DNA of 27,876 nucleotides from a virus. The DNA lies in the IMG/VR virus record IMGVR_UViG_3300034198_002994, positions 1 through 27,876 of that record; one strand, given 5' to 3'. Shown here piece by piece: positions 13,699 to 21,900 of the stretch (position 1 is the stretch's first letter; each line of letters opens with the position of its first letter). Under the pieces are notes generated by a model that was given only the letters and a program-made list of their open reading frames with translations, had not been told where the DNA came from and ran no database searches. The position numbers were made by a program, and so were the translations under genes.

Positions 13699-14375
13699 CA
13701 GGTAAGGCTTCCGATAGCAGCCCATGTGTTTGCGGCACGCTTAAGCAATGTCAAACCCTGCCACTGTGCCTTGATGCTGCACGTAACAGCGGCTGTTGGG
13801 GAACCGTAGTTCAACGTGACACCACTGCTTGGTGTGATAGTTACACCGCCAACGCCAACACGGAAGATAGACACCTGTGTGCCGATAGGAAACGGAGCAA
13901 CCGCGTCAGTTGGGACAGTCACAACAGTTGCGGAAGCAGAGTTCATTTCAATGTTCTTACCCAAGTCACTTGCTGCTGGTGTTGCTGCGGCAAAAGCAAG
14001 TGTGTAGGAAGTTGTCTTCTGGGTGGTTGATACAAGAGATGTGGTGACCCCGCCGATGTCAAATTGGGGGATAGACAAGTTGGGGATGTTGGGCTGAATG
14101 TTCACGTTCTTACTTGAGTCAAGGGTGTACGTGGTTGGTCCATTGACCTCAACCCCTGAAAAAAGAATCGAAACAGAGTAAGACGTTTCAGGACCAAGGT
14201 AGTAAGTCTTGGTTGACGTAATTGCGTCAGGCATTGACACAGATGTGGCAAGTCCTGCGTCCGTGTAAACAGTCAAACTCACGGCATCAACGCGGGTGAT
14301 ATTGACAGTCACTGGGGCGTTCGCGGAAGCGGCGACAGTGATAACTCCACCACGACCAGTATTAGTAGACGGCAC
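13698..14375 (-). CDS. Fibre-knob / decoration-like protein, 225 aa
   Basis: The N-terminal two thirds are an Ig-like beta region (APVTVNITRVDAVSLTVYTD...). The C-terminal third (ASDLGKNIEMNSASATVVTVP... to ANTWAAIGSLT) matches a small beta-knob domain found at the ends of many phage tail and decoration proteins, with the usual FPIGTQVSIFRVGVGGVTI core. GTG start 14373-14375 with AAAGG upstream. It directly follows the capsid gene, so it may sit on the capsid or as a fibre. Its stop overlaps the Fn3-like gene. Confidence 0.7.
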   Translation of the reverse strand: MPSTNTGRGGVITVAASANAPVTVNITRVDAVSLTVYTDAGLATSVSMPDAITSTKTYYLGPETSYSVSILFSGVEVNGPTTYTLDSSKNVNIQPNIPNLSIPQFDIGGVTTSLVSTTQKTTSYTLAFAAATPAASDLGKNIEMNSASATVVTVPTDAVAPFPIGTQVSIFRVGVGGVTITPSSGVTLNYGSPTAAVTCSIKAQWQGLTLLKRAANTWAAIGSLT

Positions 14376-14437
14376 GAGTTTGACCTTTCATTTTGCGGTT
14401 GGTTTGCTGAGGGAAACTAAACAAGTAAAGAGTTGCT

Positions 14438-14467
14438 GTGAGGGCAGCCCGTAAGGACTGCCCCCAC
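14438..14467 (-). terminator. Strong hairpin after the major capsid gene
   Basis: Arms of 13 bases (GTGGGGGCAGTCC and GGGCTGCCCTCAC, with two G-U pairs) around a TTAC loop, 11 bases past the capsid stop. The following bases are only loosely T-rich (TCTTTACTTGTTT), so partial termination or protection of the capsid mRNA 3' end is more likely than complete termination. The gap 14376-14478 holds no gene. Confidence 0.6.
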
Positions 14468-14478
14468 AACAGGAAACA

Positions 14479-15459
14479 TCAGGTCTTGTTGATGCTTGAC
14501 GAGGATTCGATGCGGTACAGCGCAGACTCGCGGAAACGCGACCAACCGAGCATTCCGTGCCAACCCACAGGGCGGAAACGGTTCAAACGGTCAATGATGG
14601 GACCCATGACAAGGTGCGGTTCAATCGCCACAGCCTCAGCAATAGCCTGCTGGCCGCAGATGATGGTACGGAAGTTGCGTGCACTGGAAGCACCATCAGT
14701 TGCGTTGTACATACGTGGGGTTTCCACAAAGTACGCACCATTCACAACACCGATAACACCGTTGAGGATGTTGCCAACATTGTCCGAGGTGTACTTGCGG
14801 ATGTCCTCAAAGGAACCCTGAATCACACCGCCAGTGGTGCCAGCCTCAGCGCGAAGGTCGTGAGAAACCTCAGGGTGGATGTAACCCGCGTAGAGCGAGC
14901 CAAGGCGCGGCAGAGCGTTACCTGCACGCAACTTTGCAACAGCGCGACGAATGTTCGCGTTGGTGAGAAGGTCAGTACCAGCAATGGTTCCTGTACTGGT
15001 GGCAGCGCCTGCGTAAATCACGTTGGTACCTGCACGGGCAACAGCCATGATGAGAGCGTCAAGAGAGTCAGCCATGTTGTAGGCAACAATGTTTGCGATA
15101 GCGGGGTCGATGTCACTGAACGCAAGTTCAGCCAACTTCTTGGTTTCCAACACAACGTTGCCGTACTCCCTCAGAGTGACGGTCACGTTGGTGGTGTTGC
15201 TCAATGCGTTAGCGTCTGGGTCAACATTTTCATCAATGTATGTAGACACAGCAGCAAGGTCGGAGTAGATGTTAAACACCACAGACGAACCTGGCATTGC
15301 CTGCTGAACAGGACGCTTGTCCACAACAGAACGGAACAACGGTTGCGAGCGGAGAGCAAACTCCACATAGCGGTCATACGCCGACTGCACCAGGTTTGTA
15401 GGACCTGACGTAGTACTAGTCAGCGTACCCGCGCCAATAGCGGCGGGATAGGTAGACAT
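14479..15459 (-). CDS. Major capsid protein
   Basis: A 326-aa protein with the features of an HK97-fold capsid subunit of the N4-gp56-like type: N-terminal arm (LVQSAYDRYVEFALRSQPLFRSV), E-loop region with SVVFNIYSDLAAVSTYIDENVD, spine helix (SDIDPAIANIVAYNMADSLDALIM), and the P/A-domain segment AGYIHPEVSHDLRAEAG. It builds the icosahedral head. I place the start at ATG 15457-15459, with GGGGG 11 bases upstream, rather than four codons earlier. A TATAAA at 15495-15500 (minus) could be an extra promoter. It follows the scaffold gene and precedes the capsid-proximal hairpin. Confidence 0.88.
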   Translation of the reverse strand: MSTYPAAIGAGTLTSTTSGPTNLVQSAYDRYVEFALRSQPLFRSVVDKRPVQQAMPGSSVVFNIYSDLAAVSTYIDENVDPDANALSNTTNVTVTLREYGNVVLETKKLAELAFSDIDPAIANIVAYNMADSLDALIMAVARAGTNVIYAGAATSTGTIAGTDLLTNANIRRAVAKLRAGNALPRLGSLYAGYIHPEVSHDLRAEAGTTGGVIQGSFEDIRKYTSDNVGNILNGVIGVVNGAYFVETPRMYNATDGASSARNFRTIICGQQAIAEAVAIEPHLVMGPIIDRLNRFRPVGWHGMLGWSRFRESALYRIESSSSINKT

Positions 15460-15468
15460 GAGGCAAAA

Positions 15469-15487
15469 CACCCCCTTTCAAGGGATG
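15469..15487 (-). promoter_or_regulatory. Hairpin enclosing the capsid ribosome-binding site
   Basis: The minus strand reads CATCCC, loop TTGAAAG, GGGGTG: six pairs (one G-U) that bury the G-rich ribosome-binding site of the capsid gene. This could tune capsid translation or respond to translation of the upstream scaffold gene. Confidence 0.4.
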
Positions 15488-15504
15488 TAGAAGGTTTATA
15501 AGAG

Positions 15505-16041
15505 TTAGAAAGCAGAAGGACCACTCGGGTTACCGAACAACAATGTGTTCAGTTCTTCTGCCGATGACGCGGAAGCAATCAAAGACTGCAACTGTCCTGG
15601 GTCGCCTGCGTACGGGTTGCCTGCACTTGCAACCTGAGCGTTCGCCTGCATAGTGGCAATGTTCGGGTCCAACATTGCTGGTGTCGTAACACCAGGAATG
15701 CCACCCGTTTCTGCCTGTGCCGTTTCCTGTGCAACAGGAGGAGCACCGAAAACATCCCCGTACTCATCAACCCACTTGGCAATCGCTTCTTCCGAGTTTT
15801 CAACTGACTCTGGAATGAAAGATGCAATCTTGGGGTTTAGACCACGGGACTGAAGCACATCCTTGACCGAACGGTCACGAACCTGCTTCGACATGGAGGT
15901 AAGAGTCTCTTCCAGTTCCTTGATGCGGGCAGCCTTAGAACGGTCTGCTTTTCGCAACTCCTTGAACTGGCGAGAGTCCTGACCAGAATCCACGTCTTCA
16001 TCCTCGTCCCAATAGTTGTCGTCATATGTTTGAGTGCTCAT
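15505..16041 (-). CDS. Capsid scaffolding protein
   Basis: A 178-aa acidic, helical protein. It has a very acidic N-terminus (YDDNYWDEDEDVDSG), a charged coiled coil (about residues 25-55, FKELRKADRSKAARIKELEETL), a KDVLQSRGLNPKIASFIPE helix, and a flexible Ala/Gly/Pro-rich tail ending LNTLLFGNPSG. Size, charge and position just before the major capsid gene are typical of phage scaffolds, which guide prohead assembly and leave before DNA filling. The ATG has AAAGGGAGA 4-12 bases upstream. Its leader contains the tRNA-like element and two hairpins. Confidence 0.82.
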   Translation of the reverse strand: MSTQTYDDNYWDEDEDVDSGQDSRQFKELRKADRSKAARIKELEETLTSMSKQVRDRSVKDVLQSRGLNPKIASFIPESVENSEEAIAKWVDEYGDVFGAPPVAQETAQAETGGIPGVTTPAMLDPNIATMQANAQVASAGNPYAGDPGQLQSLIASASSAEELNTLLFGNPSGPSAF

Positions 16042-16094
16042 CGCTCTCCCTTTATCTGTGGTTTACACGCGACCCACGTAGCCAAACGGGGTAT

Positions 16095-16116
16095 CTGGTA
16101 CGGCTGTCGCTACCAG
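16095..16116 (-). ncRNA. Stem-loop in the scaffold leader
   Basis: Perfect 6-bp arms CTGGTA / TACCAG with a 10-base loop. It lies between the tRNA-like element and the scaffold start, so it is part of the same leader RNA. Confidence 0.4.
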
Positions 16117-16128
16117 TCTTTGATGCTC

Positions 16129-16151
16129 GTTCAGGGCTGGTCGGTCTGAAC
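16129..16151 (-). ncRNA. Stem-loop next to the tRNA-like element
   Basis: Perfect 6-bp arms GTTCAG / CTGAAC with an 11-base loop, starting 5 bases past the discriminator base of the tRNA-like element. It could delimit a processed 3' end. Confidence 0.4.
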
Positions 16152-16155
16152 GGAG

Positions 16156-16232
16156 TGGAGGCGCAGGGAATCGAACCCTGGTACCAGCAGTTGCACTTTG
16201 GCTTTACTGCTGGGCGATACCGAATCGCCCCC
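16156..16232 (-). tRNA. tRNA-like element or degenerate tRNA
   Basis: A 77-base unit between the 287-aa gene and the scaffold gene. The 3' half is canonical: T stem CAGGG/CCCTG with loop TTCGATT (16164-16180), acceptor strand CGCCTCC and discriminator A. The matching 5' acceptor strand GGGGGCG (16226-16232) pairs fully with one G-U. Between them there is no normal D stem or 7-base anticodon loop. Instead one 8-bp helix (CCAGCAGT / ACTGCTGG) closes a 14-base loop, and GGCGAT/ATCGCC can form a competing hairpin. TATCGCCCAGCAGTAAAGC resembles a tRNA-Gln D-arm region. CCA is not encoded. No anticodon can be assigned with confidence; a decayed tRNA or a tRNA mimic are both possible. Confidence 0.5.
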
Positions 16233-16238
16233 TGGTGG

Positions 16239-17102
16239 TTAGAAAGAATCCCCACCAAGACTTGTGTTGTTTACACCAGAAGAACCCGACCACCTGGCTG
16301 CCTCACGGGTGGCACGGTCACGAGACTTCAACAACTTTTCCCTGTCATTCTTCAACAGGGCGTCAATGTTGTCTGTTGCCTTGTAGGAAGCGTCTTTCTC
16401 AACACCTGCAAGACGTTCATCCTGAGCGTTCATGTCACCAATGGTGGCAAACTTGTCACGAATCTGAGTGGCATCCATTTGAGATGCAACAGTGTCTTGG
16501 GCGTACAACTCAGCCTGTTGCTGAGTCAACTGCAAATTAGCCGCAGTCTGGGCAGCACCAGCAATACGAACCGCCTGCACAGTGCGAGTAATCTCATCCC
16601 TAGACTTCTCAGGGTCAAGGACATACTTTGTCAACGTGTCCATGGGGACGCTGTACAAATCTTGCAATGCTTTACCCTCATCAGAGTTCGCCACAAACTC
16701 CTTCGCAGCAGCCACACGCCGAGCAACCTCAGTCGGTGCAATGTCCTTCAACATGAACTGACTGACATCTTCAGGGGTGTCATAAAATCCTGGAACACTT
16801 TTCAACGCATACTTGTACGACTTGTACATCGCCATGTAGTTTGCTTCGTTAACAACCAAAGGTGTGCCATCAGAGTTAGAAAAACCCTGCCTCTTCAACT
16901 GGTCAATGTTTGGAAAAATCCGCCTGTACGCATCGGTATTGCGCATATAGTCCATCAACTGGTCCGCATTCTTAGTGCGGTTACCTGCCTGATTTTTCCA
17001 ATAGGTTGCGTTCACTGCCAGACTCGACAAGTCGGCACCATCAACACCATACGAAGCCATTCGTGCAATGAACATGTCAACGGCATTCGATTTGTCACCC
17101 AT
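16239..17102 (-). CDS. Probable internal virion protein, 287 aa
   Basis: An almost wholly alpha-helical, charged protein without membrane segments. The N-terminal half has ATYWKNQAGNRTKNADQLMDYM and YMAMYKSYKYALKSVPGFYD. The C-terminal half is a long Gln/Ala-rich coiled coil (GAAQTAANLQLTQQQAELYAQ and onward) and ends in a Ser/Gly tail. It belongs to the block of helical proteins between portal and scaffold, and is probably packed in the head and ejected with DNA. Family not recognised. Five bases after the stop begins the tRNA-like element. Confidence 0.6.
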   Translation of the reverse strand: MGDKSNAVDMFIARMASYGVDGADLSSLAVNATYWKNQAGNRTKNADQLMDYMRNTDAYRRIFPNIDQLKRQGFSNSDGTPLVVNEANYMAMYKSYKYALKSVPGFYDTPEDVSQFMLKDIAPTEVARRVAAAKEFVANSDEGKALQDLYSVPMDTLTKYVLDPEKSRDEITRTVQAVRIAGAAQTAANLQLTQQQAELYAQDTVASQMDATQIRDKFATIGDMNAQDERLAGVEKDASYKATDNIDALLKNDREKLLKSRDRATREAARWSGSSGVNNTSLGGDSF

Positions 17103-18092
17103 TTACATGAACCCCATTCGTGTAAGCATGTCATTAGCCAACTGGCTGTACTCGTCATTAGCGTTCTGGGTCGTCAACCAGCGAGGGTCACCCTTCACCA
17201 TGTCATCAAACTCAGACAACGTGGTCTTAGCCTGCGTGCCGTCAGCCGTAGTCGAAATGAAACCCTTACCAAGTTTCATCAACGGGTCATCAAAAGTAAT
17301 CTGGTCCTCAGGAACCTCAAGCAAAGCAGCAGCATGCTTGCGGTACGCGGCTGTCGCCGTTGCCAACGTGTTCGTCAACGACAAATCCTTAGCAAAAGGC
17401 TCATACACAGTTTTGGCTGTGTTCAACACATCACCCATGACATGCACCACGTCCTCACCACCAGCAAGCCTGCGACGATAACCAGCCTCCTCAGAGGCTG
17501 AAAGAGTCACGCCCATGTCCTTGGCGTACTGAAGAAGTTGTGTTGATGCAGCAGTGTCAGAAAACGAGTTAGCGTCACCAAGAACATCAACCGAGTTGTT
17601 TAAATGTGTGTCTTTACCCTTGACTATCTTCTTGCCAACAACCACAGCATGACCAATGGCAGCCTGCTTCAACTGCTGGTCGTTGAAGCCGTACAGATAA
17701 GCGTTGCGTGTAAGCAAGTCAATCTGAGCGCTATTAAGATTTAAACCAGATTCGTTTAATGTGTTCTGAACTTCAATACGCTTCGTTGCCAAAGCGTTAT
17801 TAAACTCACCAGGGTTTTGGCGTTCCTGAACGAACCTGGCTTTGAACGTGGCATTGTTGGAACGCCACCAGTCAGAGTTCTCAATTTGCCTCTGGACGAC
17901 ATCAACGGGAAGAGGCTTCTTCGCGTTCTTGCCGCTAACCGCAGCAAGGATGAGGTTCTTCAACTCGGGAATTGCCAACATCGCTGTGTAACTGGCAGGA
18001 TACTTTGCCATAAACGAAGTAACAGATGCTGGAACCTTTGGCTTTTGCTTTGCTTTAGGTCTCGGTACAGGTTTCTTATCAACAACAGCCAC
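17103..18092 (-). CDS. Probable internal virion protein, 329 aa
   Basis: A basic N-terminus (KKPVPRPKAKQKPKVP) followed by helices. The middle has SDWWRSNNATFKARFVQERQNPGEF and LTRNAYLYGFNDQQLKQAAIGHAV; the C-terminal third has LATATAAYRKHAAALLEVPEDQI and EFDDMVKGDPRWLTTQNANDEY. A tryptophan followed by 'ratifying' repeats of helix-loop units recalls ejection proteins of short-tailed phages, but I do not recognise a named family. GTG start; the stop is directly followed by the ATG of the 287-aa gene. Confidence 0.6.
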   Translation of the reverse strand: MAVVDKKPVPRPKAKQKPKVPASVTSFMAKYPASYTAMLAIPELKNLILAAVSGKNAKKPLPVDVVQRQIENSDWWRSNNATFKARFVQERQNPGEFNNALATKRIEVQNTLNESGLNLNSAQIDLLTRNAYLYGFNDQQLKQAAIGHAVVVGKKIVKGKDTHLNNSVDVLGDANSFSDTAASTQLLQYAKDMGVTLSASEEAGYRRRLAGGEDVVHVMGDVLNTAKTVYEPFAKDLSLTNTLATATAAYRKHAAALLEVPEDQITFDDPLMKLGKGFISTTADGTQAKTTLSEFDDMVKGDPRWLTTQNANDEYSQLANDMLTRMGFM

Positions 18093-18097
18093 TTAAC

Positions 18098-18967
18098 TCA
18101 CGCACCCTTCAACATGTTCTCAAACATTTCCATATACGAGGTAGCAGTATTTGCAGCAGCCTCGTTATGCAAAGCCCCGCCCCAGATTTGGTCGTCCATG
18201 AACGCTTTGCGGTCAGCATCGGACACACCACCAGTCGTCTTAGACGACGATGTGCCCGTCAAGTTGTTCGTAGTGCTTGTTTGCATAGTTGGGTTCTTAG
18301 CCTCATAAGAACGCAACGCTGTACCCAATGCGCCAATCTCGGCATCAGTAGCATTGCGACCAAGAGCAGCCGTTAACACAGCCTGCGCAAGAGACTTAGC
18401 CGTCTCAGGCTTAGTGATGTTTTCTGCCGTGTAAGTGCTAGACGAAAAATTCGAAACATGTCCACCTAACGACGACTGCCCACTAGCAACAGCCTTGCCC
18501 CCGCTAGACATGTTCAGCAACGTCATGGGCGTGTAATACACGCCACTGCCAGCAAGTTCCATGCTCTTAATGCCAAGTTGTTTCCACGCATCAAACGCAT
18601 CCAAGTAGTTCATGCCACTCTTATTTGTCATCAACCCAGCGGCAACAGAACGCAAAACAAAATTGGCACGCCACTTAGGGTCAGTCCACTTCGTCGCAAA
18701 CTCTTGGTAATACTCCGTCATCCCGTTGTAGTAAATGGGGTCAAGGGAGTGATGTGCACGTTTGTTATACTTGAAAGGTGCTGGAGCCAAACCACTAAGA
18801 CTGCCGTTAGCAGTCGTACCCACCAACTGGTCCATCTTCGCTTGCAAGTCTGCTTGAGTTTCAGAAGCAGGAGTAGTCGGTTTGCTTTGCGCAGTGCCGC
18901 CACTTGGCGGCATGGTAATAGTTGGTGCTGGCTTCGGCGTTGGCTTTGTTTCGTTCCTAATTGGCAT
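18098..18967 (-). CDS. Probable internal virion protein, 289 aa
   Basis: A Pro/Thr/Ser-rich disordered N-terminus (ETKPTPKPAPTITMPPSGG, about residues 5-45), then helical segments with DPIYYNGMTEYYQEFATKW, NYLDAFDAWKQLGIKSMELAG, and TAALGRNATDAEIGALGTAL near residue 200, a short repeat-like helix pair. I chose ATG 18965-18967, which overlaps the end of the giant gene by 11 bp, because the 16 codons upstream merely read across that gene. It is likely a partner of the giant protein in the ejected complex; no family recognised. Confidence 0.6.
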   Translation of the reverse strand: MPIRNETKPTPKPAPTITMPPSGGTAQSKPTTPASETQADLQAKMDQLVGTTANGSLSGLAPAPFKYNKRAHHSLDPIYYNGMTEYYQEFATKWTDPKWRANFVLRSVAAGLMTNKSGMNYLDAFDAWKQLGIKSMELAGSGVYYTPMTLLNMSSGGKAVASGQSSLGGHVSNFSSSTYTAENITKPETAKSLAQAVLTAALGRNATDAEIGALGTALRSYEAKNPTMQTSTTNNLTGTSSSKTTGGVSDADRKAFMDDQIWGGALHNEAAANTATSYMEMFENMLKGA

Positions 18968-21900
18968 ACCTAGCCACCACCTTGTCGTTAGCGAAGTACT
19001 TGTCAAACCAGTCATTGAAGCCAGTAGAACGTAGTTTCAGGTCAGACAAAATTTGCAAGTATGGACCGTAAATGTCAGCGTTGTCTTGCGCTTCAGCACT
19101 AGGTGAACCGCCCTGTTGTTCACGCTCAAGCAAACGGTTGTTAAGTATGTTTCGCGTCTGAAGGAACACCGCAATGCTTTTCATCAAAGGGTCACTGCCG
19201 TGGTCCTTCATGAACACAGAATCAGTAGTCAACAATGTCTCAAAGTAATCAGCACGACGCTGATACTTTGTGCTGTCAGAACTGAAGTAATCGTTAGACC
19301 ATTCTTTGTTCGTAGCAGCAACCTCTTTGGCAAACATGGTCTTACGTTCGGTAACCCACCGAGCAACATTTGGGTTGTCTAACGAGTAACCCAAACTGCG
19401 AACCTGAGCCTCAAGCATGCTTGTGAACTTAGAGAACTGCACCCAACCAACTTGAGCCTTAGCCAAAGCCAAGTTTTCTTTCGAATCAGCCTTAGACCGA
19501 TACGTGTCAGCACCAGCAGCAGGACTGTTACTCATCTGCCACTGGTAGGCAGCCTGCGAGAACTTCGCTGGGTCATACGCGCCAAGCCCATAGTTTCCAA
19601 TGAAACCAACCACCTCAGGAATGTTGTGACCTGAAGCAAGCGAAGCAGATTCGTGATACCTCTGTAAATTGGCTGTCACCTCATTGCGAGCCTGTAAATG
19701 ACTAGGGTTGCTCGACTGTGGTGTTAACACAGCCCACGCCTCAGGGTGTGCCTGCAAGAACCTGTAGTCAGCCTCACCCTGTTGCGGGTAAGCCTTCTGC
19801 ATGCGACGCAACTCTTCAGCCAAATACGTCACATCGTTTGCGTAACTAATAGACACAGGCGAAGTCAAGTTGGTCAACGTCTTCAACATGAAATAAGATT
19901 TCGTCTTATTCATGACCTCATCATCAAGCGGAAGGTCTGGGCGCAAACCCTGCTCGTACTGAATCTGCTCATGCTTAGCAATCATGTTGTAGGCACTAAC
20001 AAAACGAGCATTGTTCATTGCATTTTGTACTGTGTAAACGTTGCGAATAGCCGAAGCCATGAACATGCCAGGACCATCCTCAGGCAACCCAGTCGGAAAC
20101 ACAAATTTCAAAAAATCTGCCTGTGACGGCTTGTTCTTCAAAAACTCATACAACGGTGCGGCAGCAAGTGGACCCAAGTCAGGTCGCAACGGGTTCCCCT
20201 GAAATACCACATCCATCGACTTCAATGGAACTCTACCAGCAAAGTTTTCAAGAACGTCACCAACAGGTCTCAAACCAGGGGTGTTCTTCAACATTTTGCT
20301 AGCAGTCTTTGTCAAGAACGAAGGAAGGACAATCCAATCCTTGTTCAAGTCAACATTGTTGAAGTTTTTGACACGGTTGCCCTGCGAATCAAAAATTGGC
20401 AAGTCAGTCAAGTGTTGCGAAATTAACTCCGAAGGAATGAGGAACCGTTCAGGCTTCCGCCACAAAAATCCTGACCAACGCCGCAACTGGTTATCCCAAG
20501 CGTTGTAGAACGGCGAAGCCAACACGACAAGGCGTGATGAACCAGCACCACTCCTTCGGTCAATGTTGAACAATGTTTGACGCACGTTCTCGTAGGCGTG
20601 TACACGACCCTGATTTGATAACTTGTTCATCTCGTCAATAGTCAAATCACGACCCAAATACTGGTGTGCTTGACCAATCTTCTCGTCCATGTACTGCTTG
20701 TAAAAACCGCGAGCCAACGGGTGGCGAGCCATGGTGTCTTCAGGAATAGAACCAAGGTGCCTGAAGAACCACCTGGTCGTTGACTGCCACACACCCCTGT
20801 TCATGCTTTCCCGACTAGCCTCATGACCAGTTGGGACGAGGCGACCAACAATCTTTGGCAAGTTGCCTTGCTGGTCAACAAACTTGTTTATCAAGAACGA
20901 TTCATTTGCTTGACCACTTGCCCAGGCATCACGAATGTCATTGGGAAGATACAGGCGCACTGACGAGTCAAGGTCGTGAATCTTCTTTTCCAAATCCCTG
21001 AACTGCCACGACATGTTCCGACGGTAGTCGGAACCTTCCTTCGTTCCCTTCAACCAATTAACTAACGATTCCTTTGACTCACCAGCCATCAAACGCTCAA
21101 CAAGTGGGTCAATGCGACCACTGGCAGAGTCACGGAAGTGATGGTTGAGGATGTTTGACCACGCCTCAAAGTAACGTGACTCCTGTGGCGTGATTTCACT
21201 AGAAACCATTGCTGACGGACCAGCCTGGTACGCCTTCTGGTAGCCAGACAGCGACTCAAACGAATCAGTTGATGACAACAACCTGTGCGTAATCTGACCC
21301 TCAGCAGTGTTGTTCTGATAGATACCAGGAACGAACACGCGACCAACCCCAGGAATATCCTTGTAGTAGCCATCCATGCCCGTGACACGCTTCTTGCCAA
21401 TCCGCTCCAACTGGTTTACACGTTGTTCATGTGCAGCAATCCGTAAACGCAACTGGTGCTCAGCATCCTTCTGCTTCTGTGCAAGTGAACGCAAAGCATC
21501 AGGCAAGTCGTTGCGAACCATCTCCCGCAACGTTTCCTTGTCATAGTCAGGGTGAACCATGCGGTTGTTCAAACCGTTCAATCCAGCATTTTGACGGTAA
21601 TTCTGGTAGAACTCCTTGCGCTCTGCGCGTGTGGCAGCCATTGTTCCCCAACGGAAAGTCCGAGACGTAACATCTGCGTCAGGAACAATCGGGTTCATGC
21701 CAGCGCGCAACTCACCCATGTAGTCATGCAAGTGGCGTTCAACAACATGCTTTGGCGCTGCTGCCGCAGATGCGGAGCGGGAGAAGAACTCAGGGAATGC
21801 AATAACAACATGACCACCATGAGCCTTGCGGTCAGCAAGTTCAATCTTTCCAACATTGTTCTCTTTGCCCCACTGTGACATGACCTGGCGAACCTCAGGG

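Noticed and set aside
14557-15408. Plus-strand frame of 283 codons opposite the major capsid gene
   Set aside because: Antisense shadow of a clearly recognised capsid gene.
16156-16180. attP core made from the 3' end of a host tRNA
   Set aside because: No integrase or excisionase in the window, and the 5' acceptor strand is also present, so a whole tRNA-like unit explains it better. An integrase elsewhere could reopen this.
16026-17501. Long plus-strand open frame (491 codons) opposite the internal virion genes
   Set aside because: It lies antisense to two well-composed minus-strand genes and across the tRNA-like element, has a protein composition unlike any domain (many Cys, His, Arg runs), and no other plus-strand gene is credible.
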